The position numbers were made by a program, and so were the translations under genes. Shown here in pieces: positions 29,487 through 42,420 of a DNA stretch of 64,000 bases (positions are counted from its first letter, which is position 1; every line of letters starts with the position of its first letter). The DNA is from Bolinopsis microptera. Lineage: Eukaryota; Ctenophora; Tentaculata; Lobata; Bolinopsidae. Below the pieces are notes generated by a model that was not told the origin of the DNA, did no database searches, and saw nothing but the letters and a program-made list of their open reading frames with translations. Where the stretch lies: positions 21,882,828 to 21,946,827 of the forward strand of contig NC_087076.1 of NCBI RefSeq assembly GCF_026151205.1, written 5' to 3'.

Positions 29487-32400
29487 CGGCTAACAATACC
29501 ACAGCTGTGAAAGCTTGGCCTCTAAATTTCTATATTTTATCAGTATAGATTTATTGTACATAGTATAAGCCTTTAAACGATTAGCAGCCAGTTTTCCGCG
29601 GCCGTGCTTTAAGTGTGTTATACTGGTATACAGTGTTTTGACTCCCATAGTGTTATAGTGTGAATCGACTCCCCACTGCAAGCCCTGTAATGCAAATGGT
29701 CTGAAATTACTCAGCCACAGGTTAGCTCACGTTCATTATAATAATTAGTGTTACTACAGTTAGTGACTTTTAGTAACTGGTAGTGACTTTTAGTAACTGT
29801 TAGTGACTTTTAGTAACTGTTAGTGACTTTTAGTAACTGTTAGTAACTGTTAGTGACTATTAGTGACTGTTTATTTACAGTACTTTGCAATTTCATTCTA
29901 TTTACTTCATGACAATAACGGTCCAATGTTCTGAGAAAACCAATTTAATAAACAGAAAAACACTAGCTTTATCATTAAATGTCAGTGCTAGCTTGAAGCT
30001 TGACATGCTGACCAGTTGACAATTCTAGATTGATTGTTGAGTTGAAAGTGATCACAAATTCGCCTCCTGCAGAGAGCTAATTTGCTGATGGTGTTTATGT
30101 GAAAATAACCACTTTCTCAGAGAAAGAGAGAGAGATGCAGGCTGATTAATGATTATAGGTACTCTCAGTGGTGCAGTACTCACAGAGGTGCTACTAAACA
30201 TTTATTCTAGTAGTTACACGGAACTTTATCGAGACTTCTAAAAGTATTTATCATAATGTGCATTTGACTTTTGGGCATATTATTTTGCTCCATTTATTGT
30301 ACAGTGTCATTTTATAAATATTATCTTATGACTGGTTAGAATTTATTGGCAAATAAATTTTAAGAGTGCGTCCTGGCTCCTATTCGTGAGTCTTTCAATG
30401 TAGAGCCACAAAAATTATCTAAATGCTTAAGTAAAGATGAAACAGCAGCCAAGTGAACTTATTCATTTTCATAAAGCGTTTATATGATGGTACATGATGA
30501 ACTGTTGAAGTGACATGCACTTTTTAAAACGAAATATTTTAACGGCTGTATCGTACCGAGTGCACTTTCTATCGATTTGACTATTTGATGTTTCAAATGT
30601 TTTAAAAATCCAATTTAAATAATGTGCAAGCAGTGATTCATAATTGTCGGCCACTGTCGACTCAGTTCAATCTACTTGACGTGTGCAAACTACATGGTAG
30701 TGAGCAAGTGGGTAATTCACTCTGAAGAATAAAGTGCTATTCTCATCATCTTGTGCCAGGCTGTATAGCACAATTTAACTGAATTTAAACTAAATACTAA
30801 ATCTAATTTGATAGTGCTGGCACAGCAAAGAAAATGCATGTTCTATCATCGTCATGGCAACAGTGCATTTTCAGATCATTGATTAAATGTAGGTATTCAA
30901 GTTTCTAGCGACTTGCTAGTAAACTTAAGACAGTTAAATCAACTGAAGAAGACGTAGTTACGTGGAATGATTATTTCAATTCAATAAAGTTTCTAGCCTA
31001 AAGTCTGCTGCTTCAATTTGTTCGCAAGTTAAGAGTCTAAAGAGAAATTCTCCAAGAGAAATGAAGTTAAATCAATGTAATGTAAAATGCTGAAATATGA
31101 GAATATTCTCGATTCCACACGATGTAACTCGTCATTATAGTAACTCTGTTAGGCCTCAATATCTAATGTTCTTCTTCAGTCTGATGTGTATTTCTGATAT
31201 AGAATAAAATGGTTAAATCTGTTGGAGCGGTTATCCCTCATGAGGAGCTTTATATACATGATAATATCTAGTAATGATATGAGATAATATAATAATAATA
31301 ATAATAACGCTTTATTTGTATACCGCTTAGGCCGTATAAGCGACCAAAGTCCAAAAAATATAGTTCACTCATAAGGAAATGGAATTGTAATTAGTAATTA
31401 TTCGGTAATCTGTTGATGCTTCGTGGGGAGGGTCGGGGCAGAATATCAATATAATCTCGGTAGTAATACTCTAGTAGCAGAGTGTAGTTGAGTCTGCACT
31501 CCGAAGTACAGAAATTTGATCACACAGGGTCCTTTTTTTAGTCATTCTGAACTAAACAAAGCTTCTGATACAACCACATTGTAGAGACACACGTAATACT
31601 TTACGTATTTGTTATTGAAGTTTAGTAAGGCACACTCCTTACTGTTGTATCAGACACGCTTCTGATACAACCAAATTGTAGAGACACACTTCTCTCCTTT
31701 TCTGATCTTGATATTGGGACATACTTCCCGATCGTTTGATACTAGTGAGTGTAGATTGACATAGTTAGGAACGCCCACTTTCTCGCCACGTAGACCACTT
31801 ATAGTTATACTAGTTAGTTAACTTAGACCAGTTTACAAGATTATGCAGCAGTAACTTAATTATGATATCGAATAACGTATATATATATCCACAAAATATA
31901 ATTTAGTATTTTTGTCTCTGTTGTCTCTGCTCTTTCGTGTGACTGATTTATACATTGTACGTCTCAATTCCTACCGTGGACAGGATTGTTGTTCACACAG
32001 ACTCTAGTACCCTTCAGTCAATAAAGTTGCTCATCAAAAAAGTTAACTTGATATTATTATTGATAATAAAAGTTACCATGTACTGCACGATTAACTTACT
32101 CTCATACTTCCGACTAGTACACATACATACATTATCTTTCCACATCAAATAGTTCATTCTCTGTTTTTTTACGTTTAACGTTTGTCTCTTTATGATTACA
32201 ATTTATTGACAGCCTAAGATACTTCCAAGTCAATTACGTAGCTCATCCGAAATAGGTAAATAATAAAATATAACCCTCAAAATATTTTGTGGTATTTGAG
32301 AGATGGGAAGGTCCACCATACATTTTGCTTGCACACACGAGTATTTTACCATCAGACATCATATCAATATTTGGTCATACATCCGGATCCCGATGGCATT

Positions 32401-32945
32401 GTCGCAGAAGCACTCTCGTGGCACTTTCGTGGCACTCTCGTGGCACTTTCGTGGCACTCTCGTGGCACTCTCGTGGCACTCTCGGGGCCAAATCTTCGTT
32501 TGAATGTGGGACAATTTTGAAATGTATCCTGCATGAATGTTATCGCAACGCCTATAAGCTGATAGCATGTATCACGTCGCCAGATCAGGATTGTAAATCA
32601 CAAGGCTTCGACAAGGCTAGTAAATAAAGGGTAATGCTTTCATGACAACGTGGTTATTGTGAAATGATAATAATGAAGGTATACTGATCGTCTTATGCTT
32701 TTGAACGAACATGATTGAAAGTTGGCACTATGTCGCCCAGGGTGCCGCCATCTCGCCATAGTGCCACGACAGTGACGCCATAGTGTCACAACAGTGTCAC
32801 GACAGTGCCGCGACAGTGCAATTCAGTTATATTTTCCAGAACCCTCGTCAAATTATCGCATTAAATTATTGCACGGTTAAAAATTTCTCATGGTCAATTT
32901 TTTCAGTAAAGGATATAGCTGAGAAGAGAGCTGAAATTCAGCAAA
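29487..32945. other. Intergenic, nothing coding recognised
   Basis: It includes a gttagtgacttttagtaact array (about 29757-29870), an (aat)n run near 31290, a duplicated cttctgatacaacca block (about 31562 and 31660) and a gtggcactctc array (about 32417-32486). AT-rich elsewhere. Confidence 0.5.
32417..32486. repeat. 11-bp tandem repeat
   Basis: About six units of gtggcactctc/gtggcactttc. All forward frames read through as artefact peptides. It lies 460 bases upstream of the kinase gene. Confidence 0.88.
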
Positions 32946-34570
32946 ATGTTCAATTTTAATCCCGTAAAAGACAATTTTATAGCATGTGGAAAATCTGGTA
33001 AGCTTGAGTATTCAGCTTACCGTGGACGAATTGGATGTGGTAGCAGTGGGACTTTAGTGTATGAAGGCAGATTTGAAAGTCATCCTGTGGCTGTAAAGAT
33101 GATTCCTAAAGAAAACTTTAAAGGCATTACTGAAAATTGATTGGATTGGGAGAGGAGATGATTAATGAGGCTAAAATTCTAAGGGAGTATGAACATAACA
33201 ATGTCATACGGTACTATCTTCTTGATCATGATGATCGCCTAATATATTTGGCTCTTGAACTGTGTAAGGGAAATCTAGCAGAATGCATTGAACTTGGCAA
33301 ACCCGAAAAATTACTCTCGGGAGAAGGGCGACATATCATGAAGAAGCACTTGCTGAATGGAATTCTTGATGGCTTACACTATTTACATGGGGCTGGTATC
33401 ATTCACGGTGATATGAAGCCTCAGAACATCCTCCTTCAAGTCAATAAAAGTAATCAAGGCAGTGGTATTGACAAAATTAAGTATAATGCTGTTATTTCGG
33501 ATTTCGGACTGAGTCTTATAATTGATCCTGGGAGAGCAAGCAAAACTGCCATAGACGATCTGATCGGAACTGATGGATGGAGACCTAAAGAGGTTGTTGA
33601 AAAACTCGAAGAGTTTTCCAAGAAAAATATTAGTGGAAGTAGACCATACATGAGCCTTGAAGGAAACATGGACAATTTGTCTCTTGATAAAGATAAAATC
33701 AAGGGGACAAAACATGTTGATATCTTTGCGTTCGGATGTATTATACAATATGTGATGAGCGAAAAGAAAGAATCAGAAGGTCCGGTTTGGTATATGCATC
33801 CATTTGGTGACGATAAATCTCGAACAATGCACATTAAAAGGGGAGTGCGAAGTGCCTACTTATCCAAAAATCCATCTAAAAATACCGAATTAGATGAAAT
33901 TTTGGCTGATATGCTGATAAGTCTTTGCGTTGACAAAGATCCTCAATGTCGCCCTGCTACAAAAGAAATAATCAAACACCCTTTCTTTTGGGAGCCGTCT
34001 AAAAGATATCGGTTCATTGAAAAAGTTGCAAATGAAGTAAAGTCTCTTCCTGTCAAAGGAGAGTTACACGCTATGCTGAATGAGAAATGGAAAAAATTTC
34101 ATCCGACACCTTACGGAGAAAAGATTATGAGTGCTGTTAAGTATATTGCTAAGTACAGGAAACAGAAGGTCGATCCTAACAAACATTTTTTACTCGATGC
34201 TCTTCTTAATAACATAAGGAACATCAAGCAGCACTATCCTGATATAAAGAAAGATTACGGAGATATGGATATATTAGCTGATCTAGGTGATGGCAATGAA
34301 GACGATTTTCATCGTTATTTCCTCCAACGTATTGCACAAATTCTACCGGTTGTGTATACGTGCTATTACAAGAGTCAACGAAATGAGAGGGGGGCTTACG
34401 AAGAATATTTTAACGATAAAGAGGAGGCATCCCTTATTGACAGTCGCGAAAAAATCTACTGGTTTACACTCGGCAAAATATGTTATACCCTGGACCATGA
34501 TAATTCAGGCAAAGATACCCGGAAAAGAGTACGAAGCAGATCACATAGTAGTGAATGGAGAATGGAGTGA
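32946..34570 (+). CDS. IRE1/RNase L-like kinase with KEN ribonuclease domain (frameshifted)
   Basis: The protein kinase and C-terminal KEN domain of the IRE1/RNase L family, here without a luminal, membrane or ankyrin part in the visible frames. The first segment (32946-33140) has the glycine loop GCGSSGTLVYEG and VAVKMI with the ATP-binding Lys. The second frame (from about 33137) has the alpha-C Glu region, HGDMKPQNIL (residues 90-99 of that segment), SDFGLS, GTDGW and VDIFAFGC. The KEN domain follows at about 285-405, from HPFFW through IRNIKQHY to DFHRYF. The IRN...H pattern of the nuclease site is kept (N362, H366); the catalytic Tyr of IRE1 does not align to a Tyr. HGD replaces HRD. The two frames overlap with a -1 shift in a short A run (33133-33136), so the gene is either a recent pseudogene, polymorphic, or carries an assembly error. 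It has no introns in this part. The family call is firm; the N-terminus is unsure. Confidence 0.85.
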
Positions 34571-37459
34571 ATGGAGAATATAGCAAAAAGCTGAGCATAA
34601 TAAACCCTGTTTTGTCCCATCAGTTTAACCTTCCCTAATTAAGTTTCCTTTAAAACAATATGATCTATTAGATTAACTCAGATTATCAAGACTTGTGTGT
34701 TAGGATGGATGTATCTTGGTATTTAAAGTTCGTACATAGTTAGATAAATTCTTTAAAAATATACATATCTATTAATTATCACAGTTCAATATGATTGTGA
34801 ACACTAAACGGATGCATGATGAATAGTTGTTTACCTTATTGACCAAATATAATTTATCTTCAAACGATTGTCACCAGACTTAAATTGAGCTTGGCAAGAT
34901 CATGATGTTTCCAGATTATGTGCATTATATTATCATATTTTGGCATTATGTTATTATATTTTAGTGAATTTTAATAAATTTGTTTGTTCTGTAAAATATG
35001 CTAAAAATTTAATTTCTTGTTTCATTGAATTGTCAGCCATAGGTTTTTAATCCGTAAACATTTGCATAATATCAACAAAATAAATACTACCCACAAAATG
35101 TTGCAACTTCAGATATAAGGCTCAGAGATACACAAGAAGTTATAAAATCAACAGTCTGACCATTAAATTATGCAAGTAAAATTTTAACTGAAAACTGACG
35201 CTCAGTGGGGAGTTTTATCTAGATTGGAACAAAATGGGATTATCAACATCATTTTAGTGTTAAAGACATGTTAGAGATGTCATCAACTTGATGACTCATC
35301 AAGCAATGAACATGAATTTATCGAATAAACCGTATTTAAAATCTCACTGTTACACTTTCAAACCATGTATGAATATAAGGTCCAATGAGGTAGGACCTAG
35401 AGTAGTACATATCACAGTTGAGATATGTTTGATATTATGAAATTGAAGGACATTTATCATAATATATTACATATTAAATAATTAGTTTTATTATTGTAAA
35501 ACTTACTAGATATTTGTTGCTGCGGTTAGCACATGACCTCCTCTGCTTCATAGAAGGTAAAATCTCTTGTATGATTGATACCCTCGAATACTTTGAACCT
35601 GAAATGAATTTCTATGGTTAATATATTTTTCAGCCAACAAAGATACATTTTGGAATGCTAAAATATCAACAAAACTATTTCCATAAGGGCACTTATGCAA
35701 ATACAAAATACTGACAGTAATTTCAATATTATGACTATGTTAGCTGGAATTACATAAAGTTATTTTATAAAAATATCAATATACGGTCATCAAATAATGT
35801 AGAGTTTTTCAGATTTATAACGTACCTAAACTCCATATCGGTATAGATGAGTTTTTACTCATCCTTTTGTCAGCATCTTCTATCCATTTCACAAAAATTT
35901 AATAAATTCGAATCCTGTAATTCAGTCTTCTTGTGCTTGAAGCTCCCTTTCAAGGTGTCACATATCTTGGCTATTATATCAAAACTTATTATCACCAAAC
36001 TTCAATGAGGGGACAGATTGAGGGAGGGGGTAATATAATTAAATCTAATCACTTCTTAGCGTTTTACCTTCCCAGAGACATCTTACATTTCCCTGAAGCC
36101 CCCTAAAAAGAGGAAACTACTAGGCCCACGGTTAAAAGTAGGTTCATTTAAATAATAGACTGGCTAAAAACAAATCCTTCGGCTTCCTGTAATTGGCTGG
36201 TTGCACTTGTGTAACAAGGAAAACAAATTTTAGGAAAACAAATTTAAATTTTGGTATTTATTAATAACAATCAAAACATATCATATCATAAAAATAAAGC
36301 CGCGCGTTGGTTGACTGCCTCAGTAAGGTGAATAATTTAAGCTTGAAGGTGCCCTGCGCATTTACAGAACCTTATGCGGCGATCACATATTCATGAGGAC
36401 CTGTGAGCGCCAAATTTAATTTAAAGTTTCTAGAAATCATACATCACTACGTGTTACTCATGCTTTTGGATTATAAGAGTGCGGATTGTCAGGTATTTCA
36501 TTCATTCATACTTAATCGGTTTAAAGCTGTATATTTAGAACTCACTATTGTTTAAACTACGAAAGCAGAACGTAGATAATGGACAATATACCGACGACAA
36601 TACCAAGGACCCGAGTGCCGCATTGACTTTTCCGGATCCGTTTTTACCGAAGGCTTATCCACCAGTTACTCATGCTGCATGTATAGTCTGATAATATTTT
36701 GTCTTATCTCTAGCAAGCATTCTGTAAATTGAAGTGTCGTATTTATTATAGAAGAGCCAGCCAACCTCCGCATTATAATCTTTTGTGTGCCAAGTTCGTT
36801 TATAAAATCTAATCATATAATAAGATTGATCCAATAATCTAAGATGAACGGTATATCATAGCTCATCGTTATTAAAATCCGAATGGATGAATTAATCAAG
36901 TAATGTTCCCTTTCAACACAACTAAACAACAAACACATGCTTGCTCACCAGTGGTGACGCAATCGTAGGGGCATGCAGTTGGTTCAGATAACTCTCACCC
37001 CGACGATGGCGTCGAGAAATTATTAAATTATGCATTTGCGCCATACTGGACACATTTTATATTTAATATTTTGTGGTTTGTAGAAATTAGTGTTATCTAC
37101 AGTATAGCTTAACTGGCGAGCAAGCATCGTCCCACTCGGCCGGGACGAAAATACCGAGTCCAATCACAGAAAGTTAACCAAAAGATAAAAATAAGAGCTC
37201 GGATATCAACAAAAATCACACACTCCAGACGACGGGGGAAGAGAGGAAAGGAAGTAAGCTGCTGGGCTCAACAAATTTTGATAATTGTAAACAAAATTGT
37301 TCTTGTGCCCTATAATAATTTGGTATTGAGGTATGACCCTGTACTGTGTGTGATAGTGAAAATGAAAATGAAAGTGAATGTGAATTTATAATGCGAACGA
37401 AATGAGTTATGGCCAAACGATTCTTTAATTTCAAAATAATAAAGTCAAAGGACTCTGTT
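34571..37459. other. Intergenic, nothing recognised
   Basis: AT-rich with short chance frames only. No repeat array or RNA gene stood out. Confidence 0.5.
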
Positions 37460-39525
37460 TTAAAATACAAGCTCATTCTTATCGAAGTTTAATTCTGTCC
37501 ATTCTAATTCTTCGTACCTGGACTGTATCTTGAGTAGCTCACTTTTTAGTGTTACTTTAACTAAGTTCGTTGACTTAGTAAAGCTTATCAAACTGTCAAT
37601 TTTTCGACAGTCGTTCCACATTTTTGTTGATTGATAAATGAAAGAGGAGGATGGGTTCGGGGTGATGAACTGGTCTGAACGTCTTTGTGATGGTGATCTG
37701 TGGAGTAAAGATAGGAGTGAGATTGGAGATTCTAATCTGACAATTTTGAACAGTTCTAATAGACATGTGTATTTGTAGAGGTTGTGGACGGTAAGAAGGC
37801 CGTTCTTGTTAAACAACGGCTTTGTATGCTCTTTTTCAAAGAATTCCCTTCCTAGGATTTGTTCATCTATACAACGTGTTCTGGCACATGTTCTAAATTT
37901 ATCTAGATATGCTTCAAGGTCACCAAATAGTATTCTGATACATTTTTTCTGAGTGATGAAGATAGGTTGAAGCATATTGTTACTCGACCCACCCCATACC
38001 GATATTCCAAATCTTAGGTGTGACTCAAATAACGTGTGGTACAATTCTTTATGGTGTTTTTTTGGGATAACGTGTCGTATTCTACTGAGTCTTCCGATCT
38101 CACACCTAAGTTTCGAGTTGAGGGCTCTTATTTGAACATCCCATTTTAGCTTTTCGTCAATAATAACACCTAAAAACTTGGTCTCTTTAACTCGCTTTAT
38201 TACCGTATTATTCAGAGTTAGTATATATTCTGATTCGTTATCTGCCTCATTATCAGTAGCTGTACGTGACGGATTGAAGTGAATGTAGCAGCATTTCTTT
38301 ATATTTATATGTAATAGGTTGCATTTCATGTACTGGTGTAACAAACGAAGAATTTCGTTTGCTCTTTCATACAGTTTTTTTCTACATTCATCTACTACGA
38401 ATATGTTTGTGTCATCTGCAAATAGTATGAACTTGCCCAGATCAGTTGTTCTAAATAAGTCGTTAACATATATTATAAATAGCAAGGGTCCGAGACAAGA
38501 GCCTTGGGGAACTCCAAAGAGAACAGGCAGCTTGTCAGACTCTTCGCCCAGTACAGAGACATATTAATATCTGTTAGAGAGATAACTAGCGATGAGTCTA
38601 TTGGCGTTTCCACGTATTCCATAGTTGTCTAGTTTATTAAGTAGTTTTTCATGTGAGATCGTGTCAAACGCTTTAGATAGATCAATAAATATTCCAAGTA
38701 CATGCAGTTTTTTGCTAAGACAGGATTCTATGTAATTCACTGAGGAGTTGAGGGCATGGCTTGTGGAGTGATTTTTTCTAAATCCGTACTGGTACTCGTA
38801 AATCATTTTCTGGGACTGAAAGAAGCTATACAGTCTGTTGTAAATAATTTTTTCAAATATCTTACCAAAAACAGCTAAGGTTGATACTGGCCTATAGTTT
38901 TCCAGCAATTCCTCATTATCCTTCTTGTAGATCGGACTGATTCTCCCAGTCTTTAAATCATCTGGGAATACTCCATTCCTCATGCATTCACTGTATAATA
39001 AAGATAGTATAGGACAGATCACTTTAGACGATTCTTTAACTACATGTATTGGGATGTCGGATGACTTCCCATTCTTCAGTTCAGATATAATCATTCTAAC
39101 CTCGTCAGCTGTACAGTCATTCATGAAAATACTGGACGTGTTTGCTCTAGGCAGGTAGTCATAAAAACTAGGAAGATTGTTAATAGTTAGTTCTCCAATT
39201 TCATTATATGCCCCGTTTAAAATAGACGCTAGAGAAACAAAATACTTATTAAATTCATTGGCTATTACTCTACGATTGGTTATCTTCTCATTGTTTATAG
39301 TAAACAGTGGTTTTATTTGCCGTTTCTGTTTGCCTCGTATTTGATTAATCAGTTCCCATGTCTTCTTACTATTACCGTTTGTGTCTGCAAATTTTCCCAT
39401 AAAATACTTAGTTTGAACATCTTTGCGATCTTTTTTAACCATCCTTCTATAATCCTTATAAGTTTTGTATCTAGAACAATATGGCTGTTGGAATACTCCG
39501 AAGTAAAATAAGTGTCTAGATTAAA
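37460..39525 (-). pseudogene. LINE reverse transcriptase, 5'-truncated with one nonsense codon
   Basis: One continuous minus-strand frame from about 39525 to 37460, broken only by TAA at 38566-38564. Visible RT blocks: [55 protein letters not shown] and FADDTN (variant of the YADD catalytic box). After these comes the thumb and the [15 protein letters not shown] region. The sequence before block 1 is short and no endonuclease is present, so the copy is truncated at its 5' end. It belongs to the Jockey/CR1-type RT group but is not close to the two elements at 43495-54190. A 58-bp piece of another element's 3' end abuts it at 39530-39587. Confidence 0.9.
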
Positions 39526-39529
39526 AAAA

Positions 39530-39587
39530 TATATATAAATCAAGTGTTAGATTTCAGCCATGCAAAATTACAATGACATATTTTGAT
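39530..39587 (-). repeat. Copy of LINE A 3'-terminal sequence
   Basis: Nearly identical to 43533-43590, which lies downstream of LINE A ORF2: both read tataaatcaag, then gtta, then atttcagccatgcaaaatta, ending attttgat. This fits the end of a very short, 5'-truncated insertion of the same family. Confidence 0.75.
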
Positions 39588-41289
39588 AAACTAATATCAA
39601 TGTTTTAGTGCAGGGTAATACAAACATACTGTGAACTTTTCAGCAAAAACTGTTTCACTCCATGAGTTCAACACAGCAACTGAAAGTTGACACCATGACC
39701 AATAATAAACGTCCCCTCTTTTCTAGAGGCTAGAGATGACAAACCAAAATGCTTGTCATTTTGGTTTGGGGCACCCACCCCTGTAGCTGCTCAGACACCT
39801 CACAGCAATTAGACCTAAGTGACTCTTGCTTGGAAAAGGTGCATCAACTAACAACAAATCTAGGAGGCCTCAAAGCTCTTTTTCTGAGGGATGAGGTTGA
39901 AGGATGCAGCTTGCAGTCCAAGATGCTGAGCTGTTGATCTTCCTCTGATTCCCCATGTGCTCAGTGGTGTAACGTTGCCAATTGGTGACCCCCCCCCCCC
40001 CCCCCCCCCCCGCCGAAAATGCACCCCCTGTTGGAGCCCCTCCCCTTTTGGAGCAAAACGCGCAGTTTTGCTAGTACCTCATAATTTAAGTTTTTCAAAG
40101 TTATCCCACATTCAAACAACGATTCTGCGCCCCCCTAGGCCTAAGATGCCCCCCCCCCCCCCCCCCCCCCCCCCCCGCCCCCACGCACAGCGGGGTCAGC
40201 GGAGCCCTTCGTTACGCCACTGCATGCTCCATAGCAGATCAAACCTAACTCGTGTTCTGATATGATTTTTGACCTGAATCTCAGACTCTCTTCTTCTTAT
40301 GCTCACTGTAGATATTACCCATTCGAGTCGCAGTTATGACGTGTGACCCTGATGAGACCCTGTGTGCTACGGTACAGCGTTTCAATTTTTGGAACGCTGG
40401 TATGTTCTATTACAGATATCTATATTTATCTAATTCTAATGTAATATTTCATTATTAGTAATTATTTAACCAGTGTACCAAAAGCTGGCCCCCAAACTAA
40501 GAAACAAAGTCAAAAATTGTTCTTTCAAAGGGTGCATACAGTCCAACAGCAGCAACATCGAGACTGGCTTCATCCTGGGTATGCTAAGTACCAAACAACA
40601 AGTGGGAGGTGGATCGTTGGTATACCATTAAATCGATTTAACACCGCAATTCCAGTCGCAAGCCTGGGACCACTACTAGCATAGTCACAACATCTACAAA
40701 GCTGCCATATAGCCTGACTGACAATTTTCTCGACTGACTGACAATGTTTCTTCTTTTCCCCATTTAGAATACAAAGATTAGTACATTTTAGCTTATGATT
40801 AATATTATATTTTTACCTATAGTTTACCTAGATTGAGAATGAAGTTGGTTGGACAGGCGGGAGTGCAGGTTTTATTTTTACATCCTTACATGTTCACTAC
40901 ATTTTGCTTCTTGGATGAAGAATGCTAGATTGTCTCTCATTGCATTATGGCAACATAGTGGAGGTTTTTCAGTGGTAGTATAGTGCTAAAAGCCATGTTT
41001 AGTTGAGGTTCACTTCTTTCTTGCTTGGTCTAGATCACAAATGATTCTTAAGTCGATGATATGACTCATTATTATATATAAAACAAATTGAACCTTGAAT
41101 GAAATGAAACTGTTCTTTTTGTTTCCTCAGTTCTCCTTATGTTTTTTTATCTTGCCCAAATCTAGCTTGGTGATATTTCTGATTTGGGTATTGTAGGTTT
41201 AGTTGAGCAAACTTACAAAATTTACGACTTCAACAAAAATTTTGCTGCAGTTACACTACGCATGCACAGTCAATTTTCTTTACAATGTA
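39588..41289. other. Intergenic with a MITE-like element
   Basis: Apart from the element at 39961-40223, no coding or RNA gene recognised. Confidence 0.5.
39961..40223. mobile_element. Possible non-autonomous DNA transposon (MITE) with poly-C runs
   Basis: The ends cagtggtgtaacg and cgttacgccactg are inverted repeats with one mismatch. Inside are two long poly-C runs (about 39989-40011 and 40149-40176). Short cagtggcgtaac-type termini with homopolymer interiors are a pattern I associate with small DNA transposons of marine animals. No exact target-site duplication was found; catgtgct and catgctcc flank it. Confidence 0.55.
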
Positions 41290-42420
41290 TTTCTACTAGT
41301 TAGTTCGAAATTTACTGGACGGCACTCCGCTGGTCATTCAGCGGCAGCGTCTATCGTGTACTGTTTATAAACACTGAGCCGCGCCGCGCTTAAAATGTTT
41401 ACGGTCGCGGTCAGATTGCAAAAATACACTGTTGGGCTTGATTGACGATGTCAACCCTTCAAGATCGCGTAATTGCTCTGCGAATGAACAAAGCAACTTC
41501 GATGCGAAGTAAAAATGATAGTTTGCGCGGCTCGTCGGATCAGCAGATCCTGTGCGTGGCGCCTACAGCTGACCTACGAATTTCTGAACAATTGAAAATT
41601 GTGGCTGTGTGCGCGGCGTACTGTATATGTGTTTGAAATTGAAATTTTAATTTATTTATGAATATAACATTATGTATTGATTGTTTTGTGGTAAATAAAA
41701 ATTTTCTTTCCTAAAAAGGACTGCACTGTCTAAGCTTAAGCAATTTGATTGCTAATTATTGGATGAGGTTGTCGCCTTGCTCTAACCAAAGACTTTTTGC
41801 TTGCAATAGCGCGCGACCACCAAAGAGGGCAAAATATTTTACTTGTGAAAAAAGCGCATCACGCAGTACGCGTATACACATGGCTATGTGAAATTGCAAT
41901 TGTCGCTTATTATTTTTGCTTTGCGTTGATTGACGGATATTACTTGTCTAAGTTTCTTCGAAGTAGCGCGCGCCGCTTTCTTTTTGAAATAGCGCACGCT
42001 GTTAATTGACGATGTCAATTCATCGCAGCTCAGCGCGGCACAGCAGCGCATTTCGCCGATCTAGCGAGAGAAGCCTCATTGAGTGCGCGGCGCGGCACAG
42101 TAACGCATCGCGCTACAACGCGCGCTGGGTCAGTCCAATAACAATTGACAACAATTTGAGACTGCATAGCAAAGTTGCGAGCTGAAAGGGTTGGCATCAT
42201 CAATCAAACTAATCATTTAACTTAACTTTTTAGTTCATTATTATGGGAAAGTAATTTTTAACGGCCCACGATGGGACCACGTTGAATAGAGCCGCGCTAT
42301 TTTCTATCCCGTTTGGCGCTGCTAGTCGCGCTTGCGTCCGCGCGTTACGCGTACGTCATGTAAAATATTGAAATCACAAATGCGACCTTATTGTTGCGCG
42401 CGCGACCATGCGCTACCCAT
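41290..42420. other. CpG-rich block, probably repetitive
   Basis: Dense in cgcg, unlike the AT-rich surroundings. Inverted copies of a ttgattgaYgatgYcaaccctt motif lie at about 41439-41460 and 42187-42210. The right part (42294-42359) has a diverged copy at 56580-56642. Short open frames here resemble nothing known. It may be a repeat family or a CpG-rich promoter. Confidence 0.45.
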
